Assembly (NCBI RefSeq): GCF_003352915.1
Contig: NZ_CP022314.1
Location: 3,065,031 to 3,129,030 of the forward strand
DNA: 64,000 nt
Direction: 5' to 3'
From: Arthrobacter sp. PM3
GTDB taxonomy: Bacteria; Actinomycetota; Actinomycetes; Actinomycetales; Micrococcaceae
Position 1 is the first letter of the stretch, and each line of letters starts with the position of its first letter. A program made the translations under genes and the position numbers. Positions 42,702 to 51,459 of the stretch are shown here, piece after piece. The notes under the pieces are model-generated. The model was not told the origin of the DNA. It saw nothing but the letters and a program-made list of their open reading frames with translations, and did not search any database.

Positions 42702-43216
42702 CTGATCCGAACACCCATCAGCCGCACCCCGGCCTGCACCCCAACCTTCACCGGCTGGCTGAGCGGGCTGTCAGCGGAGCCATCGACCGCGGCGTGACTG
42801 CCGCCACCGCTGAATCCCTGACGGCCGGGATGGTCGCGGCGGTGCTGGCCGACACGCCCGGCGCCTCCGCGATGCTGCAGGGCGGCGTGGTGTCCTACGC
42901 CAACTCGGTCAAGTCCGGCGTCCTGGGCGTTCCCGGCGAATTGCTCGACGCCGTCGGCTCCGTCGACGGGCAGGTCGCCGCCGCCATGGCCGACGGGGCC
43001 CGCCGGGTCTGCGGTGCAGATATCGGCGTCTCCACCACCGGGGTGGCGGGGCCGGAACCTCACGACGGCAAAGCGGTGGGCACGGTCTTCATCGGGATCG
43101 CCACGGCGGAGGGCTCGACGTCGTTCCCCTATTTCTTTGCAGGGAGTCGCGCCGAGATCCGCGCACTCGCCTGCGGTGCTGCCCTGGAACGCCTGCTTGC
43201 GGCCCTACCATCGTGA
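42698..43216 (+). CDS. cinA: CinA C-terminal domain protein
   Basis: A 172-residue stand-alone CinA C-terminal domain, the nicotinamide mononucleotide deamidase type. It has TAATAESLTAGMVAAVLADTPG near residue 35, GGVVSYANSVKSGVLGVP and TTGVAGPEPHDGKAVGTVFIG. The ATG overlaps the pgsA stop by 4 bases. The N-terminal CinA domain is absent, as in many actinobacteria. It is the second gene of a pgsA-cinA pair, upstream of the ClgR-like regulator. Confidence 0.9.
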   Translation: MTDPNTHQPHPGLHPNLHRLAERAVSGAIDRGVTAATAESLTAGMVAAVLADTPGASAMLQGGVVSYANSVKSGVLGVPGELLDAVGSVDGQVAAAMADGARRVCGADIGVSTTGVAGPEPHDGKAVGTVFIGIATAEGSTSFPYFFAGSRAEIRALACGAALERLLAALPS

Positions 43217-43304
43217 GGCTACCCGGCGTAAAGTTGCCGGGAACAAAAGTTGATTCCGAATAGTTGTTACATTGTGTCGCTTCCAAATGAAGGAGGCGCC
43301 TAGG

Positions 43305-43376
43305 ATGAAAACATCAGCAGAGTCCGCCCCACAGGCGGACTCGACAGTACGAGGAGCAAGGCGATACAGATGGTAA
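43305..43376 (+). CDS. 23-residue upstream ORF before the ClgR-like gene
   Basis: The sequence AAGGAGG at 43290-43296 lies 8 bases before an ATG that opens a 23-codon frame ending in TAA at 43374-43376. The frame contains several rare-looking codons for this genome (AAA, ACA, TCA, ACG-GTA) and is basic at its end (GARRYRW). The stop overlaps the ATG of the next gene as ATGGTAA. It is the best ribosome binding site in the neighbourhood, so it is probably translated and couples translation to the downstream gene. It resembles no known leader peptide. Confidence 0.55.
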   Translation: MKTSAESAPQADSTVRGARRYRW

Positions 43377-43822
43377 AGCAGCCCGTATCCGTAAACGGCG
43401 TTGTCCGCTGGAAGGATGTGGGCCTCGCCGATCAGGCAAAGAGCGAACAGAAGGAGCGCAAGATGGTTGTACTTCGTCACGAAATCGGTGATGTCCTGCG
43501 CGATGTCCGCCAGCGCCAAGGCCGTACCCTCCGCGAAGTCTCGCACAGTGCCCGTGTTTCGCTGGGCTACCTGAGCGAAGTGGAACGCGGCCAGAAGGAA
43601 GCTTCCTCGGAGTTGCTTTCCTCGATCTGCTCGGCCCTCGATGTTCCGCTCTCGAGCATGCTCCGCGAAGTCAGCGACCGCGTCGCTGTCGCCGAGGGTG
43701 TCGCAGTTCCGGACACCGTCCCGCAGGAGTTCGCGCAGCGCTATGGCCGCGACCTCGACCGCGAACTTAACTCCGACCTCAACGACGAGCTGGCCAAGGG
43801 CCTCCTGTCCGGAGCCCGTTAG
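43370..43822 (+). CDS. clgR: XRE-family regulator, ClgR-like
   Basis: A helix-turn-helix regulator of 150 residues (119 if the ATG at 43463 is used). The XRE domain is [33 protein letters not shown] (quoted in part), followed by [20 protein letters not shown]. In related actinobacteria ClgR activates clp protease genes and sits in this place between cinA and recA. ATG 43370 has AAGG 8 bases upstream and overlaps the small upstream ORF; ATG 43463 has AAGGAG at 6 bases and opens exactly at the conserved part. Both may be used. Confidence 0.85.
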   Translation: MVKQPVSVNGVVRWKDVGLADQAKSEQKERKMVVLRHEIGDVLRDVRQRQGRTLREVSHSARVSLGYLSEVERGQKEASSELLSSICSALDVPLSSMLREVSDRVAVAEGVAVPDTVPQEFAQRYGRDLDRELNSDLNDELAKGLLSGAR

Positions 43823-43844
43823 AGGCCAACCCGCACGGCATAAG

Positions 43845-43872
43845 AAAAGGACCCCCGGCCGGGGGTCCTTTT
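43845..43872. terminator. bidirectional terminator
   Basis: AAAAGGACCCCCGGCC and GGGGGTCCTTTT (43845-43872) form a self-complementary stem with A- and T-rich ends, so it can stop transcription from both the ClgR-like and the convergent MarR gene. Confidence 0.85.
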
Positions 43873-43878
43873 CGCGTC

Positions 43879-44412
43879 TCAGGCGTGCTCGTCGCGGGGG
43901 AAGCCGTCGCGTTCATAGGTGGCATTGAGTTTCGCCATGTACATGGCCAGCGCCTGCAGTTCCTCGGCGGGCCACTCCGCCAGGCGCTCCCGGAACACCT
44001 CGCGCCGGGCATCCTGGACCTGGTGCATGCGCGCCTCGCCCTCAGGCGTCAGCAGGATCGACTGCGCCCGGCCGTCGAGGGGGTCCGCTTCTTTCGAGAC
44101 CAGGCCGAGGCCTTCGAGGAAGGCAACCTGCCGGCTCACCGAGGGCTTGCCGACGCCGATGCACGAGGCGAGATCGGTCAGCCGAATGGGCCCCTGCTTG
44201 CGGATCACGCTGAGCAGGCCGTAGGCGGCTGGTTCCATGTCCGGGTGGACCTGGCGGGAGAGCTGATGCGAGATGGACCGGGCACGGCGCCAGAGGAGGC
44301 TCAGCTGATTCTCGACGGCGTTGAGGGCTGCATCGGCATCTGCATCTGCGGCGGGGTTTCCGGGTGAGGTTCCGGGGAGGGATTCGCCGGCGGCCTCGGA
44401 GGGGTTGCTCAT
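43879..44412 (-). CDS. MarR family transcriptional regulator
   Basis: A 177-residue regulator with a MarR winged helix (YGLLSVIRKQGPIRLTDLASCIGVGKPSVSRQVAFLEGLGLVSKE, quoted in part; DPLDGRAQSILLTPEGEARM is the wing and dimer region). The first 35 residues are low complexity. ATG 44412 is used: TAGAAT lies 7 bases upstream and no ribosome site precedes it; an ATG at 44421 is inside that promoter. Its targets are not visible; DUF3046 is divergent from it. Confidence 0.85.
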   Translation of the reverse strand: MSNPSEAAGESLPGTSPGNPAADADADAALNAVENQLSLLWRRARSISHQLSRQVHPDMEPAAYGLLSVIRKQGPIRLTDLASCIGVGKPSVSRQVAFLEGLGLVSKEADPLDGRAQSILLTPEGEARMHQVQDARREVFRERLAEWPAEELQALAMYMAKLNATYERDGFPRDEHA

Positions 44413-44419
44413 GGCAACC

Positions 44420-44425
44420 ATTCTA
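44420..44425 (-). promoter_or_regulatory. -10-like element of leaderless promoter (MarR gene)
   Basis: TAGAAT on the minus strand is 7 bases before ATG 44412. Its position decides the start. Confidence 0.5.
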
Positions 44426-44453
44426 GAGTCCCGGGCCGTGAGAGACTTTACTC

Positions 44454-44690
44454 GTGCGAATCAGTGACTTTTGGCGGCTCATGGACGACGAATTCGGTGC
44501 CGGCTATTCCCGTGTCCTGGGTAATTCCCTGGTCCTGGCAGGGGTCGGCGGCCGCACGGCGGACCAGGCCCTCAGCGCCGGCGTCCCGCCCCGCCAGGTG
44601 TGGCTCGCCCTGTGCGATGTGCAGGACGTCCCGCCGGAACGCCGGCTCGGCCGGGACATCAAACCCCGCGACAACGCCGGGCCGGAGTAA
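44454..44690 (+). CDS. DUF3046 family protein
   Basis: A 78-residue protein starting with GTG. It has the whole family pattern: RISDFWRLMDDEFGAGYSRVLGNSLVL, then TADQALSAGVPPRQVWLALCDVQDVPPERRLG (quoted in parts). DUF3046 genes lie just upstream of recA in actinobacteria; no function is established. It is followed by the recA promoter region. Confidence 0.9.
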   Translation: MRISDFWRLMDDEFGAGYSRVLGNSLVLAGVGGRTADQALSAGVPPRQVWLALCDVQDVPPERRLGRDIKPRDNAGPE

Positions 44691-45005
44691 GCGCCCGAGC
44701 CTATGCCCGTATGCCGGCGGCACGCCAACCGGCGGGCATTCGGCATGTGCCGGCGCGGGCCGGACCCTGACACGCCGCCGGCATTGTTCGAATATCTGTT
44801 CGGATAGGGATATGCTTTTTTCAGAGCGTTTTCCACGTAAGGTGTCTTCCCGTCGGTGGATTCCACAACAGCATTTTCCATAAGTGGTTTTCCACATAGG
44901 CGGTTCCCTCGGCAACTTTGTCGGAGGGGGCCGGTAGCGTCAGGGATGACAGACGAAGGGCCTAAACGGCCACTCCACAGCGAGAAAGCATTAGAGGTGT
45001 GAACC
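44691..45005 (+). other. recA upstream region (315 bases without a gene)
   Basis: No coding region is supported. It holds the SOS box at 44788-44803. Downstream of it are several A/T-rich stretches and repeated TTTTCCA / TTTCCAC words at 44828-44895, then a GAGG ribosome site just before recA at 44994-45005. Confidence 0.7.
44788..44803 (+). promoter_or_regulatory. LexA (SOS) box of recA
   Basis: TCGAATATCTGTTCGG differs from the other boxes in this window only at the two ends of the second half and the middle base. It is about 200 bases upstream of the recA ATG, so the recA leader is long or the promoter is followed by a structured region. Confidence 0.9.
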
Positions 45006-46058
45006 ATGGCCGCAGCCCCGGATCGCCAGAAGGCGCTTGAAGCAGCGCTTGCCCAGATTGACAAGCAGTTCGGCAAGGGATCGATCATGCGCCTGGGCGA
45101 TGAAACGCGCGCCCCGATCGAGGTCATCCCGACCGGCTCCATTGCCCTGGACGTCGCGCTCGGCATTGGCGGCCTTCCCCGGGGCCGTGTCGTCGAGATC
45201 TACGGCCCTGAGTCCTCCGGTAAGACCACGGTTGCCCTGCATGCCGTGGCCAACGCGCAGCGCAACGGCGGCATCGCGGCGTTCATTGACGCCGAGCACG
45301 CCCTGGACCCGGAGTACGCAGCCAAGCTGGGTGTCGACACCGACGCCCTGCTCGTCTCACAGCCGGATACCGGCGAACAGGCCCTGGAAATCATGGACAT
45401 GCTGGTCGGCTCCGGCTCGCTGGACATCGTCGTCATCGACTCCGTGGCAGCCCTCGTCCCGCGCGCCGAAATCGAAGGCGACATGGGTGACAGCCACGTC
45501 GGCCTCCAAGCACGCCTCATGAGCCAGGCGCTGCGTAAGATCACCGGCCGGCTGAGCCAGACCAAGACCACGGCCATCTTCATCAACCAGTTGCGCGAAA
45601 AGATCGGCGTGTTCTTCGGCTCTCCGGAAACCACTACCGGTGGTAAGGCGCTGAAGTTCTACGCCTCCGTCCGCATCGACGTCCGCCGCATCCAGACCCT
45701 CAAAGAGGGCGCGGACTCGGTCGGTAACCGCACCAAGGCCAAGATCGTCAAGAACAAGATGGCGCCGCCCTTCAAGGTTGCCGAGTTCGACATCATCTAC
45801 GGCCAGGGCATTTCCCGTGAGGGCGGCATCATCGACATGGGTGTGGAGCACGGCCTGATCAAGAAGTCCGGCTCGTGGTTCACCTACGACGGTGACCAGC
45901 TGGGCCAGGGCATGGAGAACTCCCGCCGCTTCCTGCGTGATAACCCGGAGCTGGCTGCCGAACTTGAGCGCCTCATCAAGGAAAAGCTCGGCGTCGGGGT
46001 CAAGGCCCCGGCCGAGACCGAGGCGTCACCGAAGCTCAAGGCCGTTGACGGCTTCTAA
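45006..46058 (+). CDS. recA: recombinase RecA
   Basis: Forms filaments on single-stranded DNA, catalyses strand exchange and triggers LexA self-cleavage. The 350-residue protein has Walker [10 protein letters not shown] near residue 67, Walker [12 protein letters not shown], the L2 region [22 protein letters not shown], and [16 protein letters not shown] start ATG at 45006 with GAGG upstream is used. The SOS box at 44788 and the palindrome at 46075 are the visible control elements; recX follows. Confidence 0.97.
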   Translation: MAAAPDRQKALEAALAQIDKQFGKGSIMRLGDETRAPIEVIPTGSIALDVALGIGGLPRGRVVEIYGPESSGKTTVALHAVANAQRNGGIAAFIDAEHALDPEYAAKLGVDTDALLVSQPDTGEQALEIMDMLVGSGSLDIVVIDSVAALVPRAEIEGDMGDSHVGLQARLMSQALRKITGRLSQTKTTAIFINQLREKIGVFFGSPETTTGGKALKFYASVRIDVRRIQTLKEGADSVGNRTKAKIVKNKMAPPFKVAEFDIIYGQGISREGGIIDMGVEHGLIKKSGSWFTYDGDQLGQGMENSRRFLRDNPELAAELERLIKEKLGVGVKAPAETEASPKLKAVDGF

Positions 46059-46665
46059 CGCCGGAGCCGCCCGCGGGCCGGGGGTCCGCCGGCGGACCCC
46101 CGGCCCGGGCACCAACCCGGGCGCGTCCGGACCGGACCCGCGCACTCCGGAAGTGGATCCGGACGCTGATCCGGCGGCGGTGGCCCGTGCCATCGTGCTG
46201 CGGCAGCTGACGAGTTCACCCAAGAGCCGGATGCAGCTCTCGCGCAAGCTCGCGGAGCGGAACGTCCCCGAGGACGTCGCCGAGGCCGTGCTGGACCGCT
46301 TCGAGGAAGTGCGGCTCGTCGACGACGCCGACTTCGCCGAAATGTGGGTCCGCAGCAGGTCCCAGACGCGCAAGCTCGCCAAAGGGGCCTTGCGACGCGA
46401 ACTCGCCGACAAGGGCATCGACCCGGACACGGCGGCCGGGGCGCTGGAACAGCTCAGCGACGCGGACGAGGAAGCCGCCGCCCGCGACCTCGTGGAGCGG
46501 AAGCTGCGGGGATTCACCGGCGGCGAAGACCGCGCCGAACGCGACAAGACCACCCGCCGCCTGGCGTCGATGCTTGCCCGCAAGGGATACCAGCCCTCGC
46601 TCGCCTTCCGGATCGTTGGCGAAGCGCTCGATGCCGTCGGCGGCCATGCGGGGGACGAGGACTAG
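46045..46665 (+). CDS. recX: regulatory protein RecX
   Basis: Inhibits RecA filament extension. A TTG at 46045, inside the recA stop, gives 206 residues; a GTG at 46151 would give about 171, closer to the usual size. The family core is [44 protein letters not shown] and [15 protein letters not shown], with three tandem three-helix units. The N-terminal 35 residues of the long form are low complexity and run through the palindrome at 46075-46106, so the start is uncertain. Confidence 0.8.
   Translation: MTASNAGAARGPGVRRRTPGPGTNPGASGPDPRTPEVDPDADPAAVARAIVLRQLTSSPKSRMQLSRKLAERNVPEDVAEAVLDRFEEVRLVDDADFAEMWVRSRSQTRKLAKGALRRELADKGIDPDTAAGALEQLSDADEEAAARDLVERKLRGFTGGEDRAERDKTTRRLASMLARKGYQPSLAFRIVGEALDAVGGHAGDED
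46075..46106. repeat. 32-base perfect palindrome at the recA-recX junction
   Basis: GGGCCGGGGGTCCGCC is followed directly by its exact reverse complement, with no spacer. It begins 17 bases after the recA stop. In E. coli a hairpin of this kind between recA and recX reduces recX expression; a similar role here is inferred. Confidence 0.8.
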
Positions 46666-46736
46666 GTCTGCTGTCCCCGCCGCAGGTCCGCGCAGGCCGC
46701 GCACCCCTGCCATCAATCGGGCACCTGCAAACCCGG

Positions 46737-46742
46737 TACCCT
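46737..46742 (+). promoter_or_regulatory. -10-like element of leaderless promoter (miaB)
   Basis: TACCCT lies 6 bases before the GTG at 46749. Confidence 0.4.
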
Positions 46743-46748
46743 TAACAG

Positions 46749-48347
46749 GTGAGTTTTACCATTCCCTCCCCAGCAGCCGGCTCCACCTCTCCGACGCACG
46801 CTCCGGCAGCCGGTACTGATGCCGCTGGCGTCGGCCCCGGGCCGGAGCTGGCCCGCACCTACCAGGTGCGTACCTTCGGCTGCCAGATGAACGTGCACGA
46901 CTCCGAGCGGATGTCAGGCATGTTGGAGGCCGCCGGCTACGTCCGGTCCACCGGGGAACTGGCCGACGTCGTGGTGTTCAACACCTGCGCGGTCCGGGAG
47001 AACGCCGACAACAAGCTGTACGGCAACCTTGGCATCCTGGCCCCGGTCAAGGCGGCCAACCCCGGCATGCAGATCGCCGTCGGCGGATGCCTTGCACAAA
47101 AGGACCGGGAGGCCATCCTGAAGAAGGCACCCTGGGTGGACGCCGTCTTCGGCACCCACAACGTCGGCGCCCTGCCCGCGCTGCTGGACCGGGCCCGCCA
47201 CAACAACGAGGCCCAGTTGGAGATCCTCGAATCGCTGGACGTCTTCCCGTCGACCCTCCCCACCAAGCGCGACTCCGTCTATTCCGGCTGGGTGTCCATC
47301 TCGGTCGGCTGCAACAACACGTGCACCTTCTGCATCGTCCCTGCCCTGCGCGGCAAGGAAAAGGATCGCCGCCCAGGCGAGATCCTGGCCGAAATCCAGG
47401 CCCTGGTGGACGACGGCGCCATCGAAGTGACCCTCCTGGGGCAGAACGTAAACTCCTACGGCGTCGAGTTCGGTGATCGGCAGGCGTTTTCCAAGCTCCT
47501 GCGCGCCTGCGGCGACATCGAGGGCCTCGAGCGCGTCCGCTTCACGAGCCCGCACCCCGCAGCCTTCACAGACGACGTCATCGAGGCCATGGCCGAGACC
47601 CCCAACGTCATGCCGCAGCTGCACATGCCCCTTCAGTCCGGCTCGGACAAAGTCCTCAAAGACATGAAACGTTCCTACCGCTCTGCCAAGTTCCTCGGCA
47701 TCCTGGACAAAGTCCGCGACAAGATCCCGCACGCGGCCATCTCCACGGACATCATCGTCGGCTTCCCCGGCGAAACCGAGGAAGATTTCCAGGCCACGCT
47801 CGACGTCGTCGAAAAGTCCCGCTTTGCCACTGCCTTCACGTTCCAGTACTCCAAGCGGCCCGGCACCCCCGCCGCGGACCTGCCGGACCAGCTCCCGAAG
47901 GCCGTGGTCCAGGAACGCTTCGAGCGGCTCACGGCGCTGCAGGACCGGATTGCGGCCGAGGAAAACGCCCGCCAGCTCGGCCGCCGCGTCGAGGTCATGG
48001 TCACCGCCCAGTCCGGTCGGAAGGCCGGGGAAACCCACCGCCTCTCCGGCCGTTCCCAGGACCAGCGGCTCGTGCACTTCTCCGTGCCGGCAGGGGCCGA
48101 GGTGCCCCGGCCGGGCGACCTCGTGACGGTCACCATCACGGAGGCGGCCGCGTTCCACCTCATCGCCGACCCCGCCTCGGCGGAGGACTACATCCTGCGA
48201 CGGTCCCGCGCCGGCGACGCCTGGGACCGCTCGCAGGCCGATTCCTGCGGTGCTCCCGCCCCGTCCGACCGGTCGGGCAAGTCCGGCGGATCGGGCCAGT
48301 CCGGGGTCTCCCTGGGCATGCCCGCCCTCCCGGTCCGCGGCCGCTAG
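46749..48347 (+). CDS. miaB: tRNA-2-methylthio-N6-dimethylallyladenosine synthase MiaB
   Basis: A radical-SAM methylthiotransferase acting on A37 of tRNAs that read UNN codons. The 532-residue protein starts with GTG. The N-terminal UPF0004 domain has [14 protein letters not shown] and [14 protein letters not shown], the radical SAM motif is [11 protein letters not shown], and a TRAM domain ([16 protein letters not shown]) follows. A 50-residue Ser/Gly-rich tail is longer than usual. It is upstream of miaA, which makes its substrate. Confidence 0.95.
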   Translation: MSFTIPSPAAGSTSPTHAPAAGTDAAGVGPGPELARTYQVRTFGCQMNVHDSERMSGMLEAAGYVRSTGELADVVVFNTCAVRENADNKLYGNLGILAPVKAANPGMQIAVGGCLAQKDREAILKKAPWVDAVFGTHNVGALPALLDRARHNNEAQLEILESLDVFPSTLPTKRDSVYSGWVSISVGCNNTCTFCIVPALRGKEKDRRPGEILAEIQALVDDGAIEVTLLGQNVNSYGVEFGDRQAFSKLLRACGDIEGLERVRFTSPHPAAFTDDVIEAMAETPNVMPQLHMPLQSGSDKVLKDMKRSYRSAKFLGILDKVRDKIPHAAISTDIIVGFPGETEEDFQATLDVVEKSRFATAFTFQYSKRPGTPAADLPDQLPKAVVQERFERLTALQDRIAAEENARQLGRRVEVMVTAQSGRKAGETHRLSGRSQDQRLVHFSVPAGAEVPRPGDLVTVTITEAAAFHLIADPASAEDYILRRSRAGDAWDRSQADSCGAPAPSDRSGKSGGSGQSGVSLGMPALPVRGR

Positions 48348-48350
48348 CCC

Positions 48351-49319
48351 GTGCCGGGACAGCAGGACACCCCGCCGGCGCCGGCAGTGCCGGCAGTGCT
48401 GGAAGCGCCGCCGGTAATAGCCGTCGTAGGGCCGACCGGCTCGGGTAAATCCGATCTTGCCGTGTCGCTCGCCCTGGAGCTCGACGGCGAAGTCATCAAC
48501 GCCGATTCCATGCAGTTCTACCGCGGCATGGACATCGGCACCGCCAAGATCACCGAGGCCGAGCGCCGGGGCGTGCCGCACCACCTCCTGGACATCCTGG
48601 ACGTGACCGAGGAAGCGAGCGTCTCGGACTTCCAGCAGCAGGCCCGCGCCCTGATCGCCGATATCCACGGCCGCGGCAAGCGGGCCATCCTGGCCGGCGG
48701 CTCCGGCCTCTACGTCCGCGCCGCGCTAGACGTCCTCGAGTTTCCCGGCACGGATCCGCAAATCCGGCGCCGCCTGGAGGCCGAACTGGAGGCGGCGGGT
48801 CCGGCGCCGCTGCGGCAGCGGCTGGAAGCCGTGGACCCGGTGTCGGCCGGCCGGCTGGGCGATGCCCGCAGGATCATCCGCGCCCTGGAGGTCTTCGAAC
48901 TCACCGGACGGACGTTCAGTTCCTTCATGCCGGCCCGCGAGTACTACCAGCCCGCCGTCCAGATCGGACTCGACGTGGACCGGGAGCTGCTCCGGGAGCG
49001 CCTCGCGCGGCGCGTCCATGCAATGGTGGACCGCGGGCTGCTGGAGGAAGCCCGGCGCCTGGACGCCGCAGGGCTCCGCAAAGGCCGGACTGCGCCGCGG
49101 GCCCTGGGCTACGCGCAGTTCCTCAAAGTGCTCGACGGCACCGCCAGCGTGGCAGAGGCCGCGGAGGAAACCGTCGTGGCCACCCGGCAGTTCGCGCGGC
49201 GGCAACTGACCTGGTTCCGGGCCGACCCCCGGGTCAGCTGGCTGGACTGGCAGGATCCCGGGCTCGTGGCCCGGGCTACCGGGTTGTGCCGCACGGTGCC
49301 GGTTCAGCCGCTGGCTTAG
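48351..49319 (+). CDS. miaA: tRNA dimethylallyltransferase MiaA
   Basis: Transfers the dimethylallyl group to A37 of tRNA, the step before MiaB. The 322-residue protein starts with GTG 3 bases after miaB. It has the P-loop [13 protein letters not shown] near residue 27, the [18 protein letters not shown] region, [11 protein letters not shown] and [12 protein letters not shown]. The C-terminus ends with [13 protein letters not shown]. Confidence 0.95.
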   Translation: MPGQQDTPPAPAVPAVLEAPPVIAVVGPTGSGKSDLAVSLALELDGEVINADSMQFYRGMDIGTAKITEAERRGVPHHLLDILDVTEEASVSDFQQQARALIADIHGRGKRAILAGGSGLYVRAALDVLEFPGTDPQIRRRLEAELEAAGPAPLRQRLEAVDPVSAGRLGDARRIIRALEVFELTGRTFSSFMPAREYYQPAVQIGLDVDRELLRERLARRVHAMVDRGLLEEARRLDAAGLRKGRTAPRALGYAQFLKVLDGTASVAEAAEETVVATRQFARRQLTWFRADPRVSWLDWQDPGLVARATGLCRTVPVQPLA

Positions 49320-49357
49320 CGTGCGGTCACGGTGCCTGAGCTGACCGGGCGGAACGG

Positions 49358-49363
49358 TAACCT
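49358..49363 (+). promoter_or_regulatory. -10-like element of leaderless promoter (dapF)
   Basis: TAACCT lies 6 bases before the ATG at 49370; the intervening TGGAGC could also be read as a weak ribosome site at zero spacing. Confidence 0.4.
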
Positions 49364-49369
49364 TGGAGC

Positions 49370-50323
49370 ATGGACTCAACCCACGCCGTGACCGCTGACC
49401 GTACTGCCGGCGACACCGCCGCCCTCAGCGGCCTGAAGTTTTCCAAAGGCCACGGAACGGGAAATGACTTTGTCCTGATCGCCGACCCCAACGGCACCCT
49501 GTCGCTTGACCCCGAACACGTGGCCGGCCTCTGCGACCGGCACCGCGGCATCGGCGGCGACGGCCTGATCCGCGCCGTGCCGTCCCGGTTCCTGCCCGAG
49601 GGGCAGGAACTGCTGGCCGTCCACCCCGACGCCGAGTGGTTCATGGACTACCGTAACGGCGACGGCTCGCTGTCCGAGATGTGCGGCAACGGCGTCCGGG
49701 TTTTCGTGCACTTCCTCATCGCCGAAGGCCTCGTGGACCTTCCGGCCGGCGAGTCCCTGGTCATCGGCACCCGGGGCGGCGTCAAGACGATCGTCCGGAC
49801 CGCTGCCGGCTACGCGGTGGACATGGGCCCGTGGGAGTTCATCTATCCCGGCGAGGCGACCGCACGGGCCATGGACTCGCTGGTCAGCGCCGACGGGCTG
49901 GAGGTGGCCAGGCCTGCGCTTTCGGTCAGCATGGGCAACCCGCACACGGTCGTGGCTTTGGCCGAGGCCGCCGAACTTGCGGCCACCATGCTGTTCACGG
50001 CACCGCGCGTGGACCCGACGCCGCCAAACGGCACCAACGTCGAATTCGTGGTGCCGGCCGAGCCGCTGGTCCACGAAGGGACCGGAACCATCACCATGCG
50101 GGTCCACGAACGGGGAGTGGGGGAGACCCAGTCCTGCGGCACCGGCGCCTGCGCCGCCGCCGTCGCGATCCGTCACTGGGCCGGCCAAGGCGCCCCGGAC
50201 GCCTGGAACGTGAACGTACCCGGCGGCGTCGTCGGGGTGAAGTTCTTCGTCGGCCCGGAGGGGCACGAACACGTCGAGCTCAGCGGCCCGGCCGTGATCG
50301 TCGCTACCGGGACGCTTTCCTGA
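49370..50323 (+). CDS. dapF: diaminopimelate epimerase
   Basis: Interconverts LL- and meso-diaminopimelate. The 317-residue protein has a 20-residue N-terminal extension and then KFSKGHGTGNDFVLI. The two active-site cysteines lie in SEMCGNGVRVF and TQSCGTGACAAAVAI, and NPHTVV is the substrate-binding segment. Its last 20 bases overlap the 3' end of the convergent methyltransferase gene, so both stop codons lie inside the other gene. Confidence 0.95.
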   Translation: MDSTHAVTADRTAGDTAALSGLKFSKGHGTGNDFVLIADPNGTLSLDPEHVAGLCDRHRGIGGDGLIRAVPSRFLPEGQELLAVHPDAEWFMDYRNGDGSLSEMCGNGVRVFVHFLIAEGLVDLPAGESLVIGTRGGVKTIVRTAAGYAVDMGPWEFIYPGEATARAMDSLVSADGLEVARPALSVSMGNPHTVVALAEAAELAATMLFTAPRVDPTPPNGTNVEFVVPAEPLVHEGTGTITMRVHERGVGETQSCGTGACAAAVAIRHWAGQGAPDAWNVNVPGGVVGVKFFVGPEGHEHVELSGPAVIVATGTLS

Positions 50324-50918
50324 CCCGGAGGATCCTGAACGACTTCGACGTGCTCTCCCGGGTGACGGCGTAGCTGGAATCAAGTTCCGCCGCCAGCCAG
50401 CGCTGCAGCGAATCCGAGCCCAAATTCTTCTGCACCACGAGCCACGCCGATCCGCCCGGCGCCAGCCGGGGAAGCCACAGCAGCAGCAAAGCATGGAGCT
50501 CGTCCTTGCCGATCCGGATCGGCGGGTTGGACCAGATGGTGTCAAAACGCAGCTCCGGGTCCACGGCCTCAGGTGCGCTGGCGGTGACGTTGTCCAGCCC
50601 CAGCAGCGCGGCGTTTTCATTCGTCAGCGCCACACAGCGTTCGTTCACGTCCACGGCGTAGACCCGGGCATGCGGCGCCCGCAACGCCATGGTCAGGGCG
50701 ATCGGACCCCAGCCGCAGCCGATATCCAGCAGGTTGCCCTGCGGAGCCGGTGACGGGACATCGGCGAGAAGGACCGCAGTTCCCTTATCGATCCCGTCCG
50801 GGCTGAAGATCCCTGTGGAGGTCTGCAGCCGCCGCGTCTCACCGGCCAGTTCCACGGTGAGCGGTTTGCGGGTGAAGGGCCCGGAGGGTTGGGCGCTGAA
50901 ATAGTGTGCAGACTCCAT
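50304..50918 (-). CDS. class I SAM-dependent methyltransferase (RsmC-like)
   Basis: A 204-residue Rossmann-fold methyltransferase with a SAM-binding motif LLDIGCGWGPIALTMALRAP near residue 63 and the catalytic motif NPPIRIG (the NPP of N6-/N2-methylating enzymes) near residue 132. The N-terminal HYFSAQPSGPFTRKPLTVEL matches RsmC/RlmG-type rRNA guanine methyltransferases, so an rRNA or tRNA guanine is the likely target. ATG 50918 is used. It is convergent with dapF and overlaps it by 20 bases. Confidence 0.85.
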   Translation of the reverse strand: MESAHYFSAQPSGPFTRKPLTVELAGETRRLQTSTGIFSPDGIDKGTAVLLADVPSPAPQGNLLDIGCGWGPIALTMALRAPHARVYAVDVNERCVALTNENAALLGLDNVTASAPEAVDPELRFDTIWSNPPIRIGKDELHALLLLWLPRLAPGGSAWLVVQKNLGSDSLQRWLAAELDSSYAVTRESTSKSFRILRVRKASR

Positions 50919-50975
50919 AATGGGCCAGATTAGTTCGCAGCCGGGTGGAATGGGAAACCGGACAGAACTGTCTGC

Positions 50976-50981
50976 TAGGCT
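50976..50981 (+). promoter_or_regulatory. extended -10 element for the hflX leader
   Basis: TGCTAGGCT contains a TG at the extended -10 position. TAGGCT ends 7 bases before the ATG at 50989, so transcription would start at that ATG. No matching -35 was seen. Confidence 0.45.
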
Positions 50982-50988
50982 TAAAACC

Positions 50989-51009
50989 ATGATCTTGATT
51001 TTCAAGTAA
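50989..51009 (+). CDS. 6-codon leaderless mini-ORF (MILIFK)
   Basis: ATG, ATC, TTG, ATT, TTC, AAG, TAA. It starts 7 bases after the TAGGCT hexamer, so it would be translated from the very 5' end of the transcript. The peptide is hydrophobic and is too short to fold; it may couple ribosome release or stalling to hflX expression. This is a sequence observation with no family support. Confidence 0.35.
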   Translation: MILIFK

Positions 51010-51459
51010 CTGGCACCGCAGTAGCCAGTGCGGGTCCGAATGCGGTCTGACCGCGCCCCGCAGCGACGCAGGTAAATACCTTCCGCCCGTACGCCGAACC
51101 GAGTGAACGCGCCATCACAGCTGGTGCCCTCGCATTCCCAGGCGCACGAACCACTTGGAATCAAGCCCCGGCATCCGTCCCTCCGCGACGGTGCGTTTTC
51201 GCGGTCTGCCTCCAAGCCCGGCGGAAGCCACGACCTCACTGTGCCCCACTTTTTTACGGTGGCCCCCACAGCCAGACGCCCCCGGCGCCTCTCTCCTCAC
51301 CCAGACACCGCTCCGCACGGAGCACGCCCCGCCCCGGCACCGCTGCCGCGGGCACTCCAGGAGGCCTGCATGACCCCGCCCCGTCAGCCCAGCGCGAATA
51401 CCGCCCCACAGGGCAGCAATCGGCACTATTCTGAAAGAGCCGAACCCCTAAAGGAGACC

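Larger units (their letters stand above)
50919..51459 (+). other. 541-base region between the methyltransferase and hflX
   Basis: No large coding region is supported. It holds the extended -10 and the 6-codon leaderless ORF at 50976-51009, a GC-rich stretch with clustered short repeats (51055-51345), and two candidate hflX start regions: CAGGAGG before ATG 51370 and AAGGAG before ATG 51460. The hflX mRNA leader could be up to about 470 bases. Confidence 0.6.

Noticed and set aside
46914..48668. A 584-codon open frame antisense to miaB and miaA
   Set aside because: It covers two certain genes on the other strand and has no motif.
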